A stretch of DNA of 64,000 nucleotides from Tillandsia leiboldiana. Lineage: Eukaryota > Streptophyta > Magnoliopsida > Poales > Bromeliaceae. Positions 20,541 to 30,325 of this stretch are shown here, in pieces; the first letter of the stretch is position 1; each line of letters begins with the position of its first letter. A program made the translations under genes and the position numbers. The notes under the pieces are model-generated. The model was given only the letters and a program-made list of their open reading frames with translations, ran no database searches and was not told the origin of the DNA. Where the stretch lies: assembly GCA_029204045.2 (NCBI GenBank), contig CM055062.1, positions 4,012,386 to 4,076,385 on the forward strand, read 5' to 3'.

Positions 20541-22322
20541 GGCCCCTTGGGCCTTCTTTTGAGGACTTTCTGGGCTGTTTTGCAGGAAGAGTTCAATAGA
20601 GGAATTCTTCCTTGTTCAGTTGTACATCTTGTGGAGAGGTTCCAGATTTTTTGGAGGATGCTACTTTGACGTCTACTGCGATTCGGCACACTGCGACGCA
20701 CCTTCCTTATTTGCCCTTTTCGTCGCGTTTCGGTCCGAGGACTCCCCTGGGCTACCCCGAAGGAATTTTTGGGTGATTCTTGCGCCCACGTTTTCATGAC
20801 AGGTAGGGCTACGACTTTTTTATTTTTATCTTCCCAGTATTTCGAGGTTTTCATGGACTTTTTGGATCATTTCTGTGACCGCTTTTTCTGTGATGGATTA
20901 TGGACAGCACCGGGGTTTTTGTGGGTTTTCTCAGTAACCGAGAGTCGAAACGAGGAGTACAAGGACTCGATTTATATCTACACGTCGCAAGGAACATCGT
21001 CGTATTTTCTCTGGATTTTTCTGAGGTTGCTTCGAAGGTGAAAATTATACTTTTTCTGGACAGGGTACTGCTGACTTTTGATCCTTGGAAGTTTCGCGTA
21101 TACCGCGATGATTAATTTGTATCTTGGCATACAGGTGTCGGAACGGGACGAGTAAGTACTCGTTTTTCATCTACTCGTCGCGAGGATCACAACGGTGATT
21201 TTTTTGGATTTTTCTGAGGGCTGTACTGAGGTGAATTTTCTCATTTTCCGTGCTGTTTGGGAAAACAACAAATGCTGTTTTTGGGTGTTGTTATTTACAC
21301 CGGCTGCGATATATTTTGCAGCAGTTCACTGTTTTGGAGGTTTGCGGGGATTGAGGATCTTGGATAGCGGGGAATCTCTTATTGTTGTTGTTCATGCCTT
21401 TCGAGGTGGGTGGTTGTTGTATCCTTCTCTTTTGGTATGCTCACTAGGAACATCAAAATAACCCCGATGTTAGAAAATGTTGAATAAAATATTGATAAAC
21501 CTTGCATGCTAAAAGGGACTAAATAATTGATAGCCTATCCATGTAATTGAGACATTGGTATTTGGACATGATCATTATGCCATAATCACTCCTGTTAAAG
21601 TATTTATTTATCTGGAACAGCATGATCAGTTGTATGTTAGTACTTGGTGGGTATGCAAAAAGGGATTATCACATTGGGACATTAGTGTTGGAGCTCGTTG
21701 CTATGTCATAACTATTCATGTGAAATAAATTAGTATATTGGGATATTATGATTTATTACATGTGAGAGCACTGGTGGACGCTTTTCCTTCTATTCTAGAT
21801 GAGGACAATTGCATGCTTGTATGGACATATAGATAGGCCACTATTTACTGCTGCACTATCATATTGGGATTTGACTTAGGAGAAACCATATTTTCACTTT
21901 TCTCCTTTTATTTTAGACTCAGGGGTACTTGTTGCTCGGGTTGGAGCATGGATTGGGATAGTGTAGGCAGGATCTTGGGATCTGGGACAGGTTGTGTAGT
22001 GGCCCTAATTCCCATGCGGCGTTCTTCCGATGAATCCACTGTTAGAGCACCTAGCGTTGGTGTATCTGGCCTATGGTGCGTCAATGGGATGCCACAGATG
22101 GACCCTGTGTGTTATTATTAGCTGTGTAGGCCTTCGGCTGAGTTTGCCGAAATTTCGGAAAAGAATTAGGCCCAACAGAGGTCGGAAATGGATTCAGCAC
22201 GGAAAAACGCTTGAAAACGGCTATTTGCTTGTTTGTTTCTGAGTCCGGATGCCCAAAAACGGACTCCCGGAAGTTTTTAGTGGAAAATGGTGCATGGGAG
22301 GGGCCGTAGACCGCCGGGATGC

Positions 22323-22817
22323 CACGTGGCGGCCTGTCATTGGCCGGTTCAGGATGCGCGGTCCACAGAGTTGCGCGGCGGGGTGCACAGACCCGGCGCA
22401 TGGACACGTGGCACCGCCTTATTGGCGGGCGCAAGGCGCGCGGTCTACCGGGTGAGCGCGGCGGTGCATGGACCAAGGCGGGGACACGTGGCAGCCTCCG
22501 GTTGGTCGGTGCACGCGGCGCGGTCCACGAAATTCCAAAGTGGAATGCGTGGACCGGGCGTAGGGGACACGTGTCACCCTCTGATTCGCGGGCGCACCGT
22601 GCGCGGTGCACGGAGCCGGGGCCGGTACCTCGGGGCGCGTGCGCACGACGGGCCATGCCGCGCGCCCGGCGCGGCCGCCGACCGGCCAGCGGGTCAACCG
22701 GGTGGACACGTGTCGCCCGCTGGTTGGCGGGCGCCTGCCGCCTTACTGTGCGGGGGCGGGCCACGTGGCAGCCCGTGGGTGGCCCGAACAGCTGTTTGCT
22801 GTTCGGCGGGCCACGTG
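22323..22817 (+). promoter_or_regulatory. seven-fold G-box (CACGTG) array in the A1 U3
   Basis: CACGTG occurs at 22323, 22405, 22485, 22568, 22707, 22762 and 22812. The first five are followed, after exactly 10 bp, by ATTGG or a near match (ATTGG, ATTGG, GTTGG, ATTCG, GTTGG), that is an inverted CCAAT box, and then often CGGGCGC. G-boxes are known bZIP/bHLH sites and CCAAT is the NF-Y site. Use of these sites by the element is inferred. Confidence 0.75.
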
Positions 22818-22843
22818 GCGGCACTTGGTGGATTCGGGCGTGA

Positions 22844-22869
22844 ACAGTGTTGGGCCGGCCCAACACTGT
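22844..22869. promoter_or_regulatory. 26-bp perfect palindrome upstream of the TATA box
   Basis: Two 13-base arms (ACAGTGTTGGGCC and its exact complement) meet without a spacer, about 80 bp upstream of TATA. Each arm contains TGGGCC, the plant site II (TCP-type) motif. The A2 LTR has the same palindrome at 57375-57400. Confidence 0.8.
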
Positions 22870-22948
22870 AGCCGCCCGAAAGTACCGGGCGCCCGAAAGT
22901 TGGGCCCGAAAGCCCATTGACTTGTCTTTTTGGGCTGATTTCGGGTGA

Positions 22949-22964
22949 GGCCTATAAATAGGCC
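22949..22964 (+). promoter_or_regulatory. TATA box of the A1 5' LTR
   Basis: TATAAATA at 22953-22960 inside GGCCTATAAATAGGCC. The same arrangement occurs at 31274-31281, 57483-57490 and 20533-20540. It marks the U3/R boundary region. Confidence 0.8.
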
Positions 22965-25152
22965 CCTTGGGGCTCATTTTGGAGGCTTTTCTCGAGAGCT
23001 TTAGCCATTGAGCCCTTCACCAATTTTCTTCCTCTCCCTCTTGTGCATCTTTTGGCGAAGGTTCAAAATTTTTGGAGGCCGCGACATCGGCGACTTCTGC
23101 ATCGGGGTGCGGAGCGACGATCTACTGTTGGAGGCCCATTTTCGTCGCAGTTTAGTCTGGGAGGTCTACCGGGCTACCCCGACATTATTTTTCGACGATT
23201 TCTGCGGTGACGGTTTCGTAAGAGGTAAATCTACATTTTCCGTGTTGGACACTTTTTCTGGATCCGAGCTTTTCTTGGGGTTCTGGGTACATTTTTAACC
23301 CCCTTTGCGACTGTTGGTTGATTTGGACAGCACCTACTTGTCGGATTTTTATCTCCTCATCCGGACATCGGAATTCGACGTTTCAGGACTCTATCGACAT
23401 CTACTCTTCGCGAGGATCGCCTTCATATTTTTATTGGAATTTTTGGAGGAAGTTTTTCAGGTGAAAATTTCGTGTGAATGGGACTGTTCACCACAGATTT
23501 TGGGATTTTGGATTTTGTGTGGATTAAAGTGTAATTTTGGTGTATGTTTGTACCCAGGAGGTTGTGAGCACTTCTACCGTGTTGTTGGATTGGTGGGATA
23601 TGTGATTTGTCTGTTTGGGCTTTCTCAGTTGTACGATTCCGGGCTGTTAGCACTTTCAGGTGGGTGACCTTGCTTCCAAGAACTCTGGACTGTGTACTAA
23701 TTCTATGTGTGTAGGATCATGCATGTTAGAAATTGGAGTATTAGCATGTGTAAAACTGTATGATGTATCTTGTATATCAGTTGATGAATCTTTTGATTCC
23801 TACACTATGTTAAGTAATGAAATCTTGGAATTTGACCTAGCACCCCTGTCATATGTATCATGTTCAGCCAGTCTGTAGAAAAACTCCAACTTGGGCTAGG
23901 TTTTTACTGCTCTAGACATTCCACATCACGATACTTCATTTCACTATGGACTTAGCTTTTCCTCGCCCGAGTTGTGGGCCGAGAGGTCGGGTGGTTGTGG
24001 GATGCATTTGCACTCGTGTCTGGGGACCGAGTGGAGTTGATAGCAGTCTGTAGATTTGATTTCTTTGGGAGAGTGATAGTGATGGTAGATCTGGGTTCTT
24101 GGAAACTGTCAGAGAGACAGTGAGTTTCAGCTGTGTAGATTCCAGCCAGTGAGTGAGTCAGTGATTTGTTTGGTAGTCGATCTTATTGATCGAGGATTGG
24201 ATCATAGCCTGCATGAGCCACATTAGAGCTTTACAGAGATACTTTACAGTGATACTTATGAGTTACTTTGACTCGAGCGGGTCGCTCCCCTCGAGTGCCA
24301 CTCCGGAGTAGGCGAGACCGGGTTGTTGTACCGGCGTGAGTTTGAGATGTTCTTTCGCGACTTGTTGTTGCATTTGTCCCTCTGGCTGTGCTTTTGTTGG
24401 CAGCCATGGACGCCCTACGTAAGTCCGCTCCTCCGGGACGTAACGGCAGTAGGTTGGCGCAGGTTTGACTGGACCCGATGTGGCAGTCAGTTTTGATTGG
24501 GTGATCAGGGAGGAGAGTTAGTTGTGGCATTATGTTCTTTCTGTTCCACTGTTGAGCATCTAGATAGAGGCATAGTAGCTGTAGAGTTACTTTTCCCAGC
24601 TTTCCTTATAGCACTGCATATGTTACTTTATGCCTCTGGTAGACTTAGTGGGCAGACCGTCGGGCTTGTTGGCGGCACCCACTGAGAACTACTGTGGGAT
24701 GTAGTTCTCACACCCGTCGTGGTGTTTTCTCCCCAGGGACTTCTGCTCCGGTTCCTGCAGCTCCTGTTGCTGATCCAGCTCCTTCTGACCGAGGTAAGGG
24801 AGTCGCGAGATAGATCCCCTCCTGTCATTTTCAGTGTGTGAGTAGATGTACCCCTGTACTATTTTGGTGTGTGTTATGTCGAGTGACTTTTGTAGTGAGG
24901 TTTTGAGTTGTACCTTCCTTTCCTGCTTTTCTGAGAGACTCCTGTATTCTGGTGAGGTTGGTCTGTATATTTGTGAGATGTAGTTTTATTTTATGTATTT
25001 TATTCCAGCTTTTCTCTTTCAGCTCTGATATCTGTTAGTGTAGATGTTTCCTTGCAGGTTAGTCGCTACGCCTATACGGGGCTTCCCGTATGGGCGGCGG
25101 ATCTGTTGGCGAGCCGGGGCGCAGTATCGCCCCGGGGCGTGACAGATTAGAG

Positions 25153-25165
25153 TGGTATCAGAGCC
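25153..25165 (+). other. primer binding site of A1
   Basis: TGGTATCAGAGCC, eight bases after the LTR end, matches the 3' end of initiator-Met tRNA, the usual primer for plant LTR retrotransposons. Confidence 0.92.
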
Positions 25166-25323
25166 TAGGATGTAGGTCTTGGAGGACTTAGGAACCCTAG
25201 GCTTGTGATTGGACCCTAGGGTGACTCGCGTGAGAGCAGTGATTTTAGCGAGAGTCCTGATTGGATTTCTAACTCTCCCGAGCGGTTCGGGGTGAGCGAT
25301 TGACATGTCTTCCTTCGGTGGCA

Positions 25324-25349
25324 ACTATGTTGGCTGCAGACAACATAGT
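25324..25349 (+). other. palindromic leader hairpin of A1, candidate dimerization site
   Basis: A 9-bp stem (ACTATGTTG with CAACATAGT) closes an 8-nt loop G-CTGCAG-A whose centre is a 6-nt palindrome. It lies between PBS and the gag ATG. A2 has the same sequence at 59854-59879. Element C has it with a compensated base pair at 42790-42815. Confidence 0.7.
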
Positions 25350-25442
25350 ACTTCGGGAAGGGGGACATGCCTTCTGACTTTCGCTAGATTGGGTCGAGAG
25401 ATGATTTGGGTTCTGACTGTTTGCCTTGTCCCTCAGGTGGGG

Positions 25443-28400
25443 ATGCCTCCTCGACGCTCGATGGTGACGCGTTCGCAGCCTTCGTCCTCTGAGCCCGAGC
25501 AGGAGGACTCGGGGCAGGGACAGCAGAGCGAGGTTTTGGAGCTCCGTGCCCAGATGGCACAGTTGGCTGAGGTGTCTCGACGCCAGGAGGAGGCTGTGAG
25601 TCGGTTGACGCTCTTGTTGGAGCAGAGAGCGCAGCCGGCGGTAGTGCCCCCTGAGAGTTCACCGGTGCCTTCTTCCCCTGTTGTGGCACCCTCGGTTGTG
25701 CCGCCCGCACCAGCAGTTCCGGCTGAGCCAGTTTCCAGTAGGCCACCGTCTGGGACGACGGGATCTTTGACTTTGGCTGAGCAGCAGGTTTTGGTGGGTC
25801 TTTTGTTGAGGTTTCGCAAGTTTGATCCACCCCGTTTTTCGGTATGAGTGCTGAGCCGTGGGCGGCTGAGTCTTGGGTTACGGCCATGGAGCGCCATTTC
25901 GAGAGCCTTTTTATTGATGAGAGGTTTCGTGTTTTGTTGGCTACTCATTTTCTTGGAGAGCAACGCCGAGGCATGGTGGCGGCGTGTGCGACCCGCAGGT
26001 CCGCCTGGGACCCAGTTTATCTCTTGGGCAGAGTTTCGCGGTATGCTTCTTGAGGCCTTCTTTCCCGAGAGTGTTCGACAGAGCTTGGAGGAGCAGCTGA
26101 GGAATCTCCGCCAGGGAGATAGGCCCGTACACGCGTACATAGCCGATTTCAATCGGCTGTTAGCTTGTATGCCCCACGTGGCCAGAGATGAGACCCACCG
26201 GATCTACATGTTCGAGAGAGGGTTGCGTCGGGACATTTATCAGTTGGTCCGCTCCCTCAGATTACAGACTTTGGAGGCCTCGATGGAGCAGGCACTGTAT
26301 GTGGAGAGTGGTGAGGTCGTGATGGCAGAGGTGGCTCCAGCCCCCGTAGTGACTCCTGGGGCAAAGCGCCCAGCGCTGTTTGAGGAGGGGCAGTCGAGTA
26401 GACAGGGACCCCCGAGACCACCCCGTTTCCACTCTCAGGGACGGGGGTATCAGGGGCGGCAGAGATCTGGGGCATCTCGTCAGTTCCAGCAGCAGCAACG
26501 TCGACCACCTCGACAGCAGCAGTCTTCGCAGCAGCAGCAGTCTTCGCATCAGCAGCAGACTTCGCGGCAGCCGCGCCCTGATCGTTGTGTCATTTGTGGA
26601 GGACCGCACCCACCGGCCCAGTGCCCGCAGAGTCAGGGCCGCTGCTTCCGTTGCGGGCAGACCGGTTACTTCGCGAGGGCGTGCCCCAGGGCAGGTTACC
26701 CAGCTCCTTCATCAGCTTCTGCATCCTTCATTCCTCGTCAGTCAGCAGGACCTTCGGCGGCCTCCGGTAGGCCAGACTTTGCTTCATCGTCCTCGCGACA
26801 GCCAGAGCGACATCCCCCGGCGCCGAGCGGTCGAGTCTATGCCGCTCAGGTAGAGGATGCTACAGCAGCAGAGCATGTCGTCGCAGGTATTATTTTGATT
26901 TCTGCAGTTCGTACTCGTACTCTCTTTGATACCGGTGCATCGCATTCTTTTATCAGTAGAGCATTTGCATCCCTTCATGGTATAGAGGTAGTTTCTTTAT
27001 CGCATGCATTAGAGGTTCAGATACCAGATCATGTCTTGCATGTCGAGGAGTATTGTAGGGATTGCCCTGTGCAGCTGGGATCCTGGATTTTGCCGGCAGA
27101 CTTGCTTGTCTTGCGGCAGCTCCAGGATTTCGACGTCGTGCTCGGTATGGATTGGTTGTCGAGGTACTTTGCTATTATAGACTGCAGAGAGAGGACGGTG
27201 ACCCTTCGCGAGCCTGGACAGGAGGAGTTCGTCTTCAGAGGCTGCCAGAGCACCTTCTTTGCGATGACTGTTTCTTCGGCGAGGGCTAGGCGGATGATTA
27301 ATAGGGGCTGCACCGCTTTCTTAGCGACGATTGTGGAGGTGCCTACGACGGCACTGGGGCTCGAGGATATTCCTGTTGTCCGCGAGTTCCCAGATGTGTT
27401 TCCCCCTGAGTTGACGACGATGCCGCCGGAGAGGGAGGTGGAGTTTGTGATTGATGTGGTACCGGGAACCGCACCAATCTCGAAGGCGCCTTATAGGATG
27501 GCACCTGCCGAGTTGAGGGAGTTGAAGGCCCAGCTTCAGGATCTTATGGATAGGGGCTTCGTCAGGCCTAGTGTTTCTCCGTGGGGAGCGCCTGTTTTAT
27601 TTGTGAAGAAGAAGGATGGGTCGCTTCGTTTGTGTGTGGATTATCGGGAGTTGAATAAAGTGACCATCCGGAACAAGTACCCTCTTCCACGGATAGATGA
27701 TTTATTTGATCAGTTGCAGGGAGCCACAGTGTTTCGAAGATTGATCTTCAGTCAGGTTACCACCAGTTGAGGGTGAGGCCGAGGACATCCCTAAGACCGG
27801 CTTTTCGATCCCGGTATGGGCATTATGAGTTTACGGTTATGCCGTTTGGTTTGACTAATGCCCCAGCTGCATTCATGGATTTGATGAACCGGGTATTTCA
27901 GCCGTACTTAGACTTGTTTGTGGTTGTGTTCATTGATGACATCTTGATCTACTCCCGGAGCGATGTGGATCATGAGGAGCACTTGAGGATAGTGCTGCAG
28001 CTTCTACATGAGAAGAAGCTGTATGCCAAGCTTAAGAAGTGCGAAGTTTGGCTTCGAGAGGTTGCATTTTTGGGCCACTTGGTATCAGCCGCAGGAGTGG
28101 CAGTTGACCCCGACGAAGATCGGATACAGTTCGGGATTGGCCGAGACCGACGACGGTGACGGAGGTCCGGAGCTTTCCTGGGCTTGGCAGGCTACTACCG
28201 TCGGTTTGTAGAGGGCTTTGCGAAGGCTCTCTACTCCCCTGACCTGTTTGACTAGGAAGGGGATGAGGTTCATTTGGACTGAGCAGTGTCAGCGGAGTTT
28301 TGAGGAGCTGAAGAGGAGACTGATTTCAGCACCAGTTCTTACACTGCCAGTGATGGGAGATGGCTACGTGATTTACAGTGACGCCTCGCACAGCGGTTTG

Positions 28401-30266
28401 GGTTGTGTCTTGATGCAGCATGGGAGGTAATTGCTTATGCTTCACGGCAATTAAAGGATTATGAGAAGAATTACCCTACTCATGATTTGAGAGCTTGCAG
28501 CTGTGGTGTTTGCATTGAAGCTGTGGCGGCATTACCTCTACGGTGAGCATTGTGAGATCTACACGGATCATAAGGGCTTAAAGTATCTGTTTACTCAAAA
28601 GGAGCTGAACCTGAGGCAACGCCGGTGGTTGGAGTTACTAAAGATTACGATGTAAGTATCCTTTATCATCCCGGCAAGGCCAATGTGGTAGCAGATGCTT
28701 TGAGTCGGAGGTCAGTGCAGAGCTTGAGCATGTTGGTCACACAGCAGGGCCCCGCTGAGTTGAGCAGTTGAGGCGACTCCAGATTGAGGTTGTATCCCCT
28801 GGGGTCTCTGCTAGACTGATGTCTATGGTCTTGCAGCCCACTCTGTTGGACAGGATTAGGGAGAGGCAGAGTGAGGGACCCCCACTTGGAGAGGATTAGG
28901 TCACAGATTCAGGCAGATCTTATAGGGGATTTTACAGTGGATAGCTGGGGAGTACTGCGGTACAGGGACCGAGTGTGTGTGCCTTCGGATTCAGAGATCA
29001 GAGACCAGATTTTGGGAGAGGCCCATTTATACACCTTATACCCTTCATCCTGGTGGTACTAAGATGTATAAGGACCTCAAGGCACATTTCTGGTGGTCCG
29101 GAATGAAGCGGGACGTTGGAAGATTTGTGGCTCACTGTTAACTTGCCAGCAAGTGAAAGCATAGCACCGGGTTCCTGCTGGCAAGTTACAAAGTCTTCCA
29201 AATTCCCGAGTGGAAATGGACCACATCACCATGGACTTTGTTACAGGGCTGCCGAGAGCGCAGAGTGGAGCCGACGCGATTTGGGTTATTTTAGATAGAC
29301 TCACCAAGTCTGCACATTCTTGCCTGTTCAGATGACTTGGTCATTGGAGCGTCTGCACAGTGTTATTTGGACGAATAGTTAGGCTACACGGGGTACCTGC
29401 GTCGATTGTTTCAGATCGGATCCGAGGTTTGTGTCACGATTCTGGGGGAGTTTTACAGTCAGCTTTGGGGACCCAGCTCAGATTCAGCACGCATTCTCCC
29501 CACAGACCTGATGGCCAGTCTGAGCGCACTATACAGACCCTCGAGGATATGCTAGAGCGTGCGTTATGGATTTGGAGGGGGGTGTACCGACACTTATCTT
29601 TGGTTGAGTTTGCGTACAACAACAGCTATCAGGCGAGCATCCAGATGGCTCCGTTTGAGGCGTTGTATGGACGCAAGTGTCGATCACCCTTGTATTGGAT
29701 AATGTGGGTGCGAGGAACTTTGGGACCTGATCTCTTTTTTGAGGCTGAGGAGAAATTCAGAGTTGTTCGTCGACACCTTAGGTAGCCCAGAGTCGTCAGA
29801 GGAGTTATGCAGATACTCGACGGCGAGACCTAGCGTTTCAGATTGGTGACCATGTATTCTTAAGGTCTCGCCCTTCGAAAAGGTTCCGGGAGATTTGGAG
29901 TGCGTGGGAGCTTAGTCCCCGTTTTGTTTGACCCATTTGAGGTAACTTGAGAGGTAGGCCCTGTGGCTTATAGAGTTGCTCTTCCTCCACGTTGGCCGTT
30001 ACACGACGTTTTTTCATGTCTCAGCCCTGAGGAGATATGTCTTTGATCGTCGCATGTGGTTGACTTCACTCCCTTGGAGATCGGTGAGACCTGGTTTACG
30101 AAGAGCGGCCGCGTTGCGGATCTTGCCTCGTGAGGTGAGGGAATTGCGCAACCGACCAGTCCGTATGTGCAGATCTTATGGAGCATCATGAAGAGCGAGA
30201 GGCTACTTGGGAGCTAGAGACAGAGATGAGATCTCATACCCTTTTCTGTTCGAGACTACTGGTTGA
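25443..30266 (+). pseudogene. gag-pol polyprotein of A1, frameshifted
   Basis: Gag starts MPPRRSMVTRSQ at 25443. A Gln-rich stretch precedes a zinc knuckle (26643-26685) that reads CFRCGQTGYFARAC, where Tyr replaces the expected His. Protease motif LFDTGASHS near 26925. Reverse transcriptase from about 27484 (SPWGAPVLFVKKKDG, then FIDD at 27929-27940). RNase H from about 28370 (YSDASHSGLG). Integrase from about 29020 (zinc-binding part, then DFVTGL near 29234 and the distal Asp and Glu blocks to about 29540). Chromodomain about 30085-30262, ending before the stop at 30264-30266. Against A2, single-base gaps or insertions are visible near 25841, 25954, 27738, 27776, 28118 and 28429, with more beyond, so no continuous protein exists. 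An open frame reaches back to 25305, but the MPPRRS start follows related elements. Confidence 0.92.
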
Positions 30267-30314
30267 GGTACGCCTGTTCTACCTTACTTTGTTTCAAGGA
30301 CGAAACTTCCTTTT

Positions 30315-30325
30315 AGTGGGGAGGA
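30315..30325 (+). other. polypurine tract of A1
   Basis: AGTGGGGAGGA directly abuts the 3' LTR; it is the plus-strand primer. Confidence 0.88.

Larger units (their letters stand above)
21995..25144 (+). repeat. 5' LTR of A1 (3150 bp)
   Basis: Begins TGTAGTGGCCC and ends GGGGCGTGACA. It is nearly the same length as the 5' LTR of A2 (3149 bp) and differs little from it by eye, while the 3' LTR of A1 has many single-base gaps. Confidence 0.95.

Noticed and set aside
22081..22977. 298-codon open frame on the minus strand (and similar ones at 5336-6037, 30520-31297 and 56755-57448)
   Set aside because: They lie in the GC-rich U3 of family A LTRs, in several overlapping frames at once, with low-complexity Arg/Pro/Ala content and no family motif. 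GC bias removes stop codons.
25153..25165. tRNA gene fragment at the PBS
   Set aside because: Only 13 bases match initiator-Met tRNA, as expected for a primer site.
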